Assembly (NCBI GenBank): GCA_017881285.1
Contig: JADGRD010000234.1
Coordinates: forward strand, 1-6,101
Direction: 5' to 3'
Source of the DNA: Pseudomonadota bacterium
GTDB lineage: Bacteria; Myxococcota_A; Polyangia; Fen-1088
Length of the DNA stretch: 6,101 nt
The notes under the pieces were generated by a model. It worked only from the letters and a program-made list of their open reading frames with translations. It was not told the origin of the DNA and searched no databases. Each line of letters begins with the position of its first letter. The stretch's first letter is position 1. Both the position numbers and the translations under genes were made by a program. Of the stretch, positions 1 to 6,101 are shown piece after piece.

Positions 1-375
1 GGCAGCGGAGGTGCGACGGGTGGCAGCGGTGGCGCGAGCGGCGGCAGTGGCGGACAAGCGACTGGCGGCAGCAACAGCGGAGGCACGAGCGGCGGCAGTG
101 GCGGACAAGCGACCGGGGGCAGTGGCGGCGTGAGCGGTGGCAGTGGCGGGCGAGCGACCGGCGGTAGCGGGAGCGGCGGCGTGAGCGGCGGCAGTGGTGG
201 TCAGTCGACCGGCGGCAGCGGCAGCGGCGGCGCGACCGGTGGATCATCTGCCGGCGGTGGCAGGACGGGCGGAACCGGCGGAGTCGCGGGTTCGGGCGGC
301 ACGAGCGCTGGCACGGGCGGCGCCGCAACGGGAGGCACGGGCGGCCCGACGGGTACCGGCGGGAGCACGGGGGCT
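1..375 (+). repeat. Gly/Ser/Thr linker-coding repeats in the hydrolase gene
   Basis: These bases encode an almost pure Gly/Ser/Thr/Ala linker. A 26-base core coding for SGGSGGQAT begins at 37 and is repeated exactly at 88, then with changes at 133 and 184. The offsets are 51, 45 and 51 bases, so each unit is 17 or 15 codons and keeps frame. After about 240 the pattern decays to GGTGG and SGG runs. Such linkers are flexible spacers between an anchor or binding module and the enzyme. The region is prone to slippage and to assembly collapse, so its true length could differ. Confidence 0.85.
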
Positions 376-1452
376 TGCTCGACCTCGGCGGACACCTGCC
401 CCGCGCCCAAGGGCGGCATCACCTGGAACTGCAACAAGCGGTTTGCCTACGGCGTGAACTACGCCTGGTCCTACTTCGCCGGCGATTTTGGCGGCATCTC
501 GGCCTGGAGCCAGCAGGGCGTAAACGGCGCCAAGGCAGCGCGCACGACCGACATGACCGACATGAAGAACAACGGTGTGGACGTGATCCGCTGGTGGATG
601 TTTCCCGACCTGCGCGGCGACGGCATCAAGCTCGACAGTAACAAGTCCCCGTCGGGGCTAGGCACCACGGTCATCGACGACGTCAACGCGGCCCTCGACA
701 TCGCCAAGACGCTCGACCTGCACATCAAGCTCACGCTGTTCTCGTTCGACAACTTCTGCGGCGACCGCACGGACAGCGGTATCACCATCGTTGGACTGCA
801 GCCCATCGTGACCGATGCCACCAAACGCGCGGCCATCATCGCCAAGGTCGTGGTGCCCATCGCCCAAGCGGTCGAGGCCAGCCCGAACAAGGATCGGATG
901 GTCCTGTGGGACGTGATCAACGAGCCGGAATGGGCGATCTCGGGCTCGGACGGCTACGGCGACCAGAACTTCGATCCGCAGTCCCAGTGCAGCGGAGGCA
1001 CGGCCATGCAAACCATGACCTTCGCGCAAGCGGAAACCTTCGTGAAGGACGTGGTGACAGCGCTCCACGGCGCCAGCTCGGCGCCGGTTACCGTGGGCAG
1101 CGCGGCAGTGAAGTGGGCCAAGGCCTGGAGCAAGGTCGGCATCGACATCAACGATTTCCACTGGTACGGCTGGGTCGATCAGTATTATCCGCACACCCAA
1201 ACCCCCACGCAGTACGGTGTCGCGGACAAGCCGGTGGTGGTAGGCGAGTTCCCGCTGAACCCCGCCAGCGATTCATCGGGTGCCTTTGGCGGCGCCAACT
1301 ACGGGAAGCTCATCGATGATTTCCTCGCTGCTGGCTACGCAGGCACGCAGGGCTGGGCCTTCTCGGACACCAGCGCCGCGTTCAGTTGGGCCAACGGCAA
1401 GGCCAACGTCAAGGCATGGGCCGATGCCCACCCCTGCTACACGCATTACTGA
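1..1452 (+). CDS. Secreted GH5/clan-A glycoside hydrolase (cellulase-like), 5' end missing
   Basis: The frame is open from the first base, so the gene begins upstream; the GTG at 130 lies inside the linker and is not a credible start. 483 codons are visible. Codons 1-125 encode a Gly/Ser/Thr linker, and from Cys126 a catalytic domain runs to the stop. Clan-A TIM-barrel landmarks appear in order: Arg197 in VIRWWMF, the acid/base Glu308 in WDVINEPEW, His387 and Tyr389 in DFHWYGW, the nucleophile Glu416 in VVVGEFPL, and Trp452 in TQGWAF. From family knowledge these carry out retaining hydrolysis of beta-linked glucans or mannans; the exact substrate cannot be read here. The linker suggests a lost N-terminal signal, lipoprotein anchor or binding module. 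The next gene starts 13 bases after the stop. A sister clan-A family is possible; a hydrolase role is quite sure. Confidence 0.88.
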   Translation, partial: GSGGATGGSGGASGGSGGQATGGSNSGGTSGGSGGQATGGSGGVSGGSGGRATGGSGSGGVSGGSGGQSTGGSGSGGATGGSSAGGGRTGGTGGVAGSGGTSAGTGGAATGGTGGPTGTGGSTGACSTSADTCPAPKGGITWNCNKRFAYGVNYAWSYFAGDFGGISAWSQQGVNGAKAARTTDMTDMKNNGVDVIRWWMFPDLRGDGIKLDSNKSPSGLGTTVIDDVNAALDIAKTLDLHIKLTLFSFDNFCGDRTDSGITIVGLQPIVTDATKRAAIIAKVVVPIAQAVEASPNKDRMVLWDVINEPEWAISGSDGYGDQNFDPQSQCSGGTAMQTMTFAQAETFVKDVVTALHGASSAPVTVGSAAVKWAKAWSKVGIDINDFHWYGWVDQYYPHTQTPTQYGVADKPVVVGEFPLNPASDSSGAFGGANYGKLIDDFLAAGYAGTQGWAFSDTSAAFSWANGKANVKAWADAHPCYTHY

Positions 1453-1465
1453 GGACCTGGCCGAC

Positions 1466-1858
1466 ATGCGACGCGCATTGCTCACCATCGTTGTGGGGTT
1501 GCTGGCCGTGCAGGCTGGGGCGGGTTGCGCCAGCCACCAGACCGCGCCGCCCGCCGCGCCCGCCAAGCTCGACGAGCCGGTGCTGATGACCAAGCTGCGT
1601 GCCGAGGTCAAGCCAGCTCCCGAATCGGCGCTCGCGCTGGCCGACGAGGGCGAGCTTCGATTCGGAGATTCGCAGAGCGCCGAGGAACGGCGCGCGCTGG
1701 CCATCCAGGCGCTGATCAACCTCGAGCGGATCGGCGCCGCACGCTCGCGCGCCTACCAGTTCATGGAGCGGTACCCCGACGGTCCATTTTCGGCCCACGT
1801 CGCGACCATGACCGGCGTGCACGTGACGCCCAGGGGAGCGGCCGAGCCCCGCAAGTGA
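1466..1858 (+). CDS. Small probable lipoprotein with TPR-like helical module (paralogue A)
   Basis: A 130-residue protein. The ATG is preceded by GAGGA at 1451-1455, ten bases upstream and overlapping the stop of the hydrolase gene. It is followed by a basic start (MRR), a hydrophobic stretch at residues 4-19 and Cys21 in GAGC, which fits a lipoprotein signal, although Gly at -3 is not classical. A short Ala/Pro spacer (27-35) leads to a helical region at about 38-112 (LRAEVKPAPESALALADE, then EERRALAIQALINLERIG), ending in TMTGVH at 114-119. The pattern of paired amphipathic helices resembles the TPR/BamD-like modules of many myxobacterial envelope proteins, but no catalytic motif is visible. 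It shares about 40 of 86 residues without gaps with the next gene (my hand count). The function is unknown; a periplasmic protein-interaction role is an inference. Confidence 0.75.
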   Translation: MRRALLTIVVGLLAVQAGAGCASHQTAPPAAPAKLDEPVLMTKLRAEVKPAPESALALADEGELRFGDSQSAEERRALAIQALINLERIGAARSRAYQFMERYPDGPFSAHVATMTGVHVTPRGAAEPRK

Positions 1859-1860
1859 CC

Positions 1861-2343
1861 ATGCGGCGGGCATCGAGCATTCTCTTCTTCCTGTGTGCCA
1901 TTGGCTGCGCCGTCTTCTTCGCCGTGCGCCACGGCGAGCGTAGACCGGTGAAGCTGGAACCAGCGCCCCCTGCGCCACCGCCACCCTTGGCGCCCAGCCC
2001 CCCGCCTCGCCTGGCCGCGCCGGTCCCAGCACTGGACGCGGGGCACGGCATCGGAGCGACCGCCCTGGGCGAGGCCGAGCTGATGCGGCAGATGCGCGCG
2101 CTGGTGAAGAGCAAGCCCGAACAAGCCGAGACCCTGGCGCGCGAGGCGCGCCGGCGTTTTCCCAACGGCGCGGACGCGGACGAGCGCGATGCCTTGCTGG
2201 TCGACGCCCTGATCAACCAGCAACGGATTGGCCGGGCGCGCGACGAAACCTACTACTACTTCGATCACCATCCCGGCGGCCGCTTCGCCGAGCACCTCTT
2301 CACGATGACCGGCGTGCATCCACAGCCTGGCCGCGCGCGATAG
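1861..2343 (+). CDS. Small membrane-anchored protein with Pro-rich spacer and TPR-like module (paralogue B)
   Basis: A 160-residue protein starting two bases after the previous stop (TGACCATG). There is no clear Shine-Dalgarno sequence, so translation is probably coupled. Residues 5-22 are strongly hydrophobic (SILFFLCAIGCAVFFAV). The hydrophobicity continues past Cys16, so this looks more like an uncleaved N-terminal membrane anchor than a lipoprotein signal, though AIGC could act as a lipobox. Residues 33-57 are a proline-rich spacer (APPAPPPPLAPSPPP). Residues 72-152 match the module of the preceding gene: MRALVK, KPEQAETLA, the ALIN..RIG.AR block and the TMTGVH end at 148-153. It is evidently an old tandem duplicate with a changed anchor. 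The specific function is not recognised; scaffolding or periplasmic interaction is the most I would infer. Confidence 0.75.
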   Translation: MRRASSILFFLCAIGCAVFFAVRHGERRPVKLEPAPPAPPPPLAPSPPPRLAAPVPALDAGHGIGATALGEAELMRQMRALVKSKPEQAETLAREARRRFPNGADADERDALLVDALINQQRIGRARDETYYYFDHHPGGRFAEHLFTMTGVHPQPGRAR

Positions 2344-2344
2344 C

Positions 2345-2379
2345 AGCCGCCAGCCTTGGCTCGCGCAGGGGTGGCGGCT
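2345..2379 (+). repeat. Inverted repeat after paralogue B
   Basis: An 8-base arm, AGCCGCCA (2345-2352), is matched exactly by TGGCGGCT (2372-2379) across a 19-base loop that begins with the small palindrome GCCTTGGC. It starts one base after the stop of paralogue B, in the 64-base gap before the cytochrome gene. No T-run follows, so it is not a standard intrinsic terminator. It could be an mRNA-stabilising stem, a factor-dependent termination aid, or chance in GC-rich DNA. Confidence 0.4.
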
Positions 2380-2407
2380 ATCGGTCGGATCGGGTATCAA
2401 GGGGGCC

Positions 2408-3502
2408 ATGAGCAAGCGACCGATTGCCCTCCTGCCCCTGTTGTGGCTCGCCGTCGCGAACCCGGCGTCCGCGGCCGAGCGCAGCGGCGAGGAGATCTAC
2501 GCCGCCAATTGCGCCAATTGCCACGGCACGGACGGTCGCGGGGCGTCGGCCAGTCAGACCGGCCTCGCCATCAATCCGCGTGACCTCACCAACTGCCGGC
2601 GCAGCAACCGTGAGCCCGACCAGGATTGGCACGCGGTCATCGCCGAGGGTGGGCCGGCGCGGGGGTTCCATCGCCTGATGCCGGCCTTCGGCGAGGTGCT
2701 GACCGACGGTGAACAGGAGTCGGTGCACGACTACGCGCGCGGCTTCTGTGCCGACCCGACTTACCCCCGTGGCAATCTGAACCTGCCGCGGCCCTTGGTG
2801 ACCGAGAAGGCGTACATCGAGGACGAATTCGTGCTGAGCACGGCGGTGGCCACGCGCAGCCCACGCAATGTCGACAGCAAGCTGGTCTACGAGCAGCGCT
2901 TTCTGCGCCGCCAGCAGTTCGAGATTATCGTTCCCTTCGGCGTCGCCCGCATGGCGGACGGCGGACGCGAGGCCGGCATCGGTGACATCGCCGCCGGCGC
3001 CAAGACCGTGCTCGTGGCCAGCCTGGCGACCGGCACCATCTTCAGCGTGGCCGGCGAGGTGGCACTGCCCACGGGCAACAAGGACAAGGGCTTCGGCACT
3101 GGGGTGGTCCGGTTCGAGCCCTTTCTGGCGCTCGGGCAGTTGCTGCCGTGGAATTCCTTCCTGCACCTGCAAGCCGGCGCCGAGATCCCGATCCGGGACA
3201 CAGCGGGAGTCGAGCCGGAGGGCTTCCTGCGCGGGGCTCTCGGCACCAGCATCGTGAATGGCAAGTACGGTCGCACCTTCTCACCCATGGTCGAGGGGGT
3301 CGCGTTCCGCGAGCTGACGAGCGGGGCCACAACGTCGCTAGACATCGTGCCGCAGGTGCAGATCAGCGTGAGCCGCCGGCAGCACATCCTGGCCAGTCTG
3401 GGCGCCAGCTTCCCGGCGCTGAACCGCGAAGGCCGCAGCCCCCAGGCCATGGCCTACGTGCTCTGGGACTGGTTCGACGGCGGATTGCTGGAGGGCTGGT
3501 GA
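2408..3502 (+). CDS. Monoheme cytochrome c fused to an outer-membrane beta-barrel
   Basis: A 364-residue protein. The ATG follows AAGGGGG (2399-2405) closely. Residues 1-22 form a Sec signal peptide ending ANPASA. Residues 24-114 are a class I-like cytochrome c domain: heme attachment motif CANCH (Cys35, Cys38, His39), likely axial Met91 in LMPAFG, and extra Cys63 and Cys114 that might pair in the oxidising periplasm. After a linker at about 115-150, residues 155-364 show alternating polar/hydrophobic strands and Gly-rich turns (VARMADGG, GIGDIAAGAKTVL, GEVALPTGNKDKGFGTG, EPFLALGQLLPW, SFLHLQAGAEIPI), as in small Gram-negative transporter barrels of the phenol-degradation MetA-like type. That barrel call is from pattern, not a search. 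The heme domain would sit on the periplasmic side. The pentaheme gene starts one base after the stop, so the two are probably partners. Confidence 0.86.
   Translation: MSKRPIALLPLLWLAVANPASAAERSGEEIYAANCANCHGTDGRGASASQTGLAINPRDLTNCRRSNREPDQDWHAVIAEGGPARGFHRLMPAFGEVLTDGEQESVHDYARGFCADPTYPRGNLNLPRPLVTEKAYIEDEFVLSTAVATRSPRNVDSKLVYEQRFLRRQQFEIIVPFGVARMADGGREAGIGDIAAGAKTVLVASLATGTIFSVAGEVALPTGNKDKGFGTGVVRFEPFLALGQLLPWNSFLHLQAGAEIPIRDTAGVEPEGFLRGALGTSIVNGKYGRTFSPMVEGVAFRELTSGATTSLDIVPQVQISVSRRQHILASLGASFPALNREGRSPQAMAYVLWDWFDGGLLEGW
3490..3495 (+). promoter_or_regulatory. Strong ribosome binding site GGAGGG for the pentaheme gene
   Basis: GGAGGG lies inside the last codons of the barrel gene, eight bases before the ATG at 3504, and supports that start. 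A second ATG at 3516 has its own TGAGG at 3505-3509, six bases upstream. Either start gives the same signal peptide core. Placing the site within the upstream gene fits translational coupling. Confidence 0.6.
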
Positions 3503-3503
3503 C

Positions 3504-5108
3504 ATGAGGCAAATCATGAAAGCGAACCTTGGACTTCTGCTCGTCTCGCTGTCGGTCGTCTTCGTCGCAGGCGAAGCCCGCGCCGCCGAGCTTTTCCTGA
3601 CCTCCGACAACTGCATGGCCTGTCACAATGGGCTGGCCACCGCCAAGGGCGAGGACGTTTCCATCGGATTCGACTGGCGCGGAGCCATGATGGCGCACGC
3701 GGCCCGCGACCCCTACTGGCAGGCGAGCGTGCGCCGCGAGCTGCGCGAGCATGCGCCCGCGTCCGCCGCCATCGAGCAGGAGTGCTCCTTGTGCCACATG
3801 CCCATGGATCACGTGCGGGCACGGTCGCAAGGCCAATCGGGACGGGTGTTCGCCAACCTGGGTCGATCCGCGCAGGGCCCGCGCGCCTCCCTCGCGCAAG
3901 ATGGCGTGAGCTGCTCGGTCTGCCACCAGATCGAACCCGACAAACTGGGCAAGCCAGAGAGTTTCGTGGGTGGCTTCGTCATCGACACCAGCGGCAAGCT
4001 TCCGCGCAAGGCCATGGGGCCGTTCGAGGTGAAGCCCGCCGTCGCGCGGGTCATGGCCTCGGCCACGAATTTCATGCCGGCGGCGGCGCCGCACATCCGT
4101 AGCTCCGAGCTGTGCGCCACTTGCCACACCTTGATCACGGAAGCCCTCGGCCCGGATGGCAAACCGATCGGCCGGCTGCCGGAGCAGGTGCCCTATCTGG
4201 AATGGCTGGCCAGCGCCTATCGTGACAGCGCTTCGTGCGCGAGCTGCCACATGCCCGAAACGCCTGGCCCCGCGCCCATCGCCAATCTGCTCGCCGAGCC
4301 GCGCCCGAGGATGGCCCGCCACGAATTTCTCGGCGGGAACTTCCTCGTGCCCGCCATGCTCAAGCTGCTCGGCGTCGCGATGCCGGCCTTGCCGCAGGAT
4401 CTCGACCGCGCTTCAGCCCGGGCTCGCTTCTTTGTGGGGGAGCAGGCCGCCAAGGTCGCCCTCGGCGAGATCCAGGTGAAGGATTCCGTGCTGGAAACAG
4501 CGATCACCGTCGAGAACCTCGCGGGCCACAAGCTGCCCACGGCCTATCCATCGCGGCGGGCCTGGCTGCACCTGACGGTCAAGGATGGCGGTGGCCAGGT
4601 CGTCTTCGAGAGTGGTGCCGTCGGCGCGAACGGGAAGATCGCGGGCAATGACAACGACGACGATCCGCTGCGCTGCGAACCGCACTGGGGCGCGATCGAA
4701 AGGCCGGACCAGGTGCAGATCTACGAGGCAATCCTGGGTGACAGCCAGGGCCGGGTCACCACCGGGCTACTCCACGCCGTGAACTACCTCAAAGACAACC
4801 GCATCCTGCCCGCCGGCTTCGACAAGAAGAAGGCCGGCGCAGATGTGGCCGTGCACGGCGAAGCGCTCGCCGATGAGGATTTCGCCGAGGGCAGCGACCG
4901 GGTTATTTTGCGGATCCCCGTGGGCAAGCGCACGGCGCCCTTCAAGATCGAGGCCGAGCTGCTCTATCAGCCCATCGGCTACCGCTGGGCCGAGAACCTG
5001 CGCGGCGTGGACGCGCCCGAGCCGCGCGTGTTCACCCGCGCGTACGATGCGCTGGCTGGCGTCTCCTCGCAGTCGCTCGCGCGTGCTGAGCGCAGCAGCG
5101 GGAACTAG
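3504..5108 (+). CDS. Secreted pentaheme cytochrome c with C-terminal beta-domain
   Basis: A 534-residue protein (530 if the ATG at 3516 is used). The signal peptide ends at about residue 27 (GEARA). Five CXXCH heme sites are present: CMACH 37-41, CSLCH 94-98, CSVCH 137-141, CATCH 204-208 and CASCH 245-249. All lie in the first half, spaced as in periplasmic multiheme proteins of the c554/hydroxylamine-oxidoreductase style. DWRGAMMAHAARDPYW (58-72) and HMPMDH supply further His and Met candidates for heme ligands. Residues about 317-515 have no heme site and look beta-rich, with conserved-looking blocks AGHKLPTAYPSRRAWLHLTV, the acidic loop NDNDDDP and VTTGLLHAVNYLKDNRILP. No transmembrane segment follows the signal, so it is probably periplasmic or exported. 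Electron transfer with the barrel-linked monoheme protein is the natural inference; an enzymatic role is possible and no substrate is indicated. Confidence 0.9.
   Translation: MRQIMKANLGLLLVSLSVVFVAGEARAAELFLTSDNCMACHNGLATAKGEDVSIGFDWRGAMMAHAARDPYWQASVRRELREHAPASAAIEQECSLCHMPMDHVRARSQGQSGRVFANLGRSAQGPRASLAQDGVSCSVCHQIEPDKLGKPESFVGGFVIDTSGKLPRKAMGPFEVKPAVARVMASATNFMPAAAPHIRSSELCATCHTLITEALGPDGKPIGRLPEQVPYLEWLASAYRDSASCASCHMPETPGPAPIANLLAEPRPRMARHEFLGGNFLVPAMLKLLGVAMPALPQDLDRASARARFFVGEQAAKVALGEIQVKDSVLETAITVENLAGHKLPTAYPSRRAWLHLTVKDGGGQVVFESGAVGANGKIAGNDNDDDPLRCEPHWGAIERPDQVQIYEAILGDSQGRVTTGLLHAVNYLKDNRILPAGFDKKKAGADVAVHGEALADEDFAEGSDRVILRIPVGKRTAPFKIEAELLYQPIGYRWAENLRGVDAPEPRVFTRAYDALAGVSSQSLARAERSSGN
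5105..5108. other. CTAG palindrome shared as stop codon by two convergent genes
   Basis: The forward gene stops with TAG at 5106-5108 and the reverse gene stops with TAG read from 5107 to 5105. The single palindrome CTAG therefore ends both reading frames. There is no intergenic space, so any terminator for either transcript must lie inside the opposing gene. Confidence 0.9.
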
Positions 5109-6101
5109 CTCCCGAAATCGATCTTGGTCAGACAGAGGCTGTCGACCGTGATGGCGGTCGCGGTCGAGGAGACCTGTACGCCGATCTTGTCGATGCTGGC
5201 AGCGTCGGCATCGGTGAGCGAGGTACCGGAGCTATTCCAGCACGCGGAGTTGAAGTCGGTGATCTTGATGGCGGTGCCCGGGGTCATCGCGAAGCAGTAC
5301 CCGGTTGAGTCCGGGTCGCCGTTCTTGTGGATGACGGCGCGCAGGCCGGTGCTGGGGCTGCCCGTCATCGTGAAAGTGATGGTCTTCCAGCTCGTGCCCA
5401 TGCCGGCGTTGGGATCCTTGGCGTTGACGCCAATCTGGACGCCCCAGTTGCCGGAGTAGTCCGCGGCGCCCGCGTCGCCGGGCAGCGCAGGGACCGACCC
5501 CGACATGCAGAGGGCATCGGATTTGTTCCAGTTCGTGTTCGCCTTGCACGGCGCTGCCGATGTGATGGCGGCTTTGGCGACATCGCAGGTTGGATCGGTC
5601 AGCGTGTCCGCCGAGCCGAGCGCGACCCAGCCATAGCCCGTCATTGCGCCCAGGGCCAGGCCCTGGCAGAAGGTGACCGCGGTGGTCGAGGTCGAGGTGG
5701 CGCATGCACCAGTCCCACTGGTGGTGGTGCCGCCGCTGCCCGACGCGCCGCCGGCAGGCGAGCTGCCACCGCTGCCCTGTGAGCCGCCGGTATCCATGCT
5801 GCCGCCGCCTCCCTGAGTACCCCCGGAGGCAGTGTCGCCCCCCGACCCGGCAGCGCCACCGGAGCTCGGGCCGCCACCCGACCCGCTGTTCCCGCCGGTG
5901 TCGTTGCTGCCACTTTGTCCGCCGGACGCACTCTCGCCTCCGCTCCCGCTCGATCCGCCGGTGGATGAGGAGGTCGAGCGAACGCAGATGTTCGAATCAC
6001 ACGAAAGGCCCGAATTGCAGGTCTGGTTACCGTAGCACTGACCCTTCTCTGCGCCCGCCGAGTAGCGAACCCTCAGCAACCGGCTCGCCACCCCAAACCG
6101 C
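5105..6101 (-). CDS. Cys-rich linker protein with C-terminal carbohydrate-binding-like domain, 5' end missing
   Basis: The frame stays open to the window edge. A GTG at 6091 is possible but gives MASRLLRVRY with no signal peptide, so the true start is probably beyond the edge. Counting from that GTG there are 328 residues. Residues 17-36 hold a four-Cys motif (GQCYGNQTCNSGLSCDSNIC) like the short Cys-rich modules of myxobacterial surface proteins. Residues 38-129 are a Gly/Ser linker. Residues about 130-328 contain eight Cys and read as a beta-sandwich: TGYGWVALGS, YSGNWGVQIGVNA, WKTITFTMTG, YCFAMTPGTAIKITDFN, and a final strand AITVDSLCLTKIDF, which resembles the closing strand of jelly-roll carbohydrate-binding modules. 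No catalytic residues are recognised. The design mirrors the hydrolase at the other end of the window. A sugar-binding role is inferred; the exported linker architecture is seen. Confidence 0.78.
   Translation of the reverse strand, partial: RFGVASRLLRVRYSAGAEKGQCYGNQTCNSGLSCDSNICVRSTSSSTGGSSGSGGESASGGQSGSNDTGGNSGSGGGPSSGGAAGSGGDTASGGTQGGGGSMDTGGSQGSGGSSPAGGASGSGGTTTSGTGACATSTSTTAVTFCQGLALGAMTGYGWVALGSADTLTDPTCDVAKAAITSAAPCKANTNWNKSDALCMSGSVPALPGDAGAADYSGNWGVQIGVNAKDPNAGMGTSWKTITFTMTGSPSTGLRAVIHKNGDPDSTGYCFAMTPGTAIKITDFNSACWNSSGTSLTDADAASIDKIGVQVSSTATAITVDSLCLTKIDFGS
5705..5977 (-). repeat. Gly/Ser linker-coding region in the leftward gene
   Basis: About 90 codons encode GGSSGSGGESASGG-type sequence, with scattered Asp, Glu, Asn and Gln that are absent from the hydrolase linker at the left edge. 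The coding strand is built of irregular GGC/AGC/GGT units without the 51-base period seen there, so the two linkers probably arose separately. It tethers the N-terminal Cys-rich module to the C-terminal beta domain. Confidence 0.8.

Noticed and set aside
130..132. GTG as the start of the glycoside hydrolase
   Set aside because: It is an internal Val codon of the Gly/Ser linker. The same frame is open with the same repeat upstream to the window edge, and no signal peptide follows the GTG.
1..209. CRISPR-like array
   Set aside because: The repeats are in frame and degenerate, and they encode Gly/Ser; there are no unique spacers.
471..1200. Long open frames on the minus strand opposite the hydrolase
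   Set aside because: High GC leaves antisense frames open. Their translations show no domain, while the forward frame carries clear catalytic motifs.
2356..2384. Possible sigma70-like promoter, TTGGCT with TATCGG at 17-base spacing
   Set aside because: Only weak matches to both boxes, and they fall within the inverted repeat region; this is easily chance in such GC-rich DNA.
2378..4322. Long minus-strand open frames opposite the cytochrome genes
   Set aside because: Arg/Gly/His-rich shadow translations; the forward frames hold six CXXCH motifs and two signal peptides.
5124..5782. Forward open frames over the leftward linker protein
   Set aside because: No recognisable domain or signal. The reverse frame has ordered Cys, linker and beta-domain structure.
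1..6091. Inverted Gly/Ser linkers at both ends as recombination arms flanking a mobile cassette
   Set aside because: The two linkers differ in unit length and codon pattern, with no long identical stretch noticed, and no integrase or transposase is present.

Overview
The window is GC-rich, densely coding DNA. Its Gly/Ser-rich linkers in secreted proteins, tightly packed genes, unusual lipoprotein-like signals and multiheme cytochromes suggest a myxobacterium of the Polyangium/Sorangium type. That assignment is inferred from style and composition; there is no rRNA or marker gene here to prove it.

Layout: five genes run rightward and one runs leftward. (1) At the left edge is the 3' part of a secreted glycoside hydrolase of the GH5/clan-A (cellulase-like) type, with a repetitive Gly/Ser/Thr linker before the catalytic domain (1-1452). 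(2) and (3) Two small membrane-anchored proteins follow (1466-1858 and 1861-2343). They are diverged tandem paralogues sharing a C-terminal helical module that ends in TMTGVH. (4) After a 64-base gap containing an inverted repeat comes a fusion of a monoheme c-type cytochrome domain to a predicted outer-membrane beta-barrel (2408-3502). (5) One base later starts a secreted pentaheme cytochrome c with a C-terminal beta-rich domain (3504-5108). (6) Converging on it is a partial leftward gene (5105-6101) for a Cys-rich secreted protein, again with a long Gly/Ser linker, ending in a probable jelly-roll, carbohydrate-binding-like domain. The two convergent genes share the palindrome CTAG as their stop codons.

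How they may work together: the two cytochrome genes look translationally coupled and form a natural pair. A barrel-anchored monoheme cytochrome at the inner face of the outer membrane could exchange electrons with a soluble periplasmic pentaheme protein. The flanking linker proteins point to extracellular polysaccharide binding and breakdown. Whether the redox pair serves that process or is simply a neighbour cannot be decided from the sequence. No RNA genes, CRISPR arrays, insertion sequences, attachment sites or origins were seen, and no gap between genes exceeds 64 bases.
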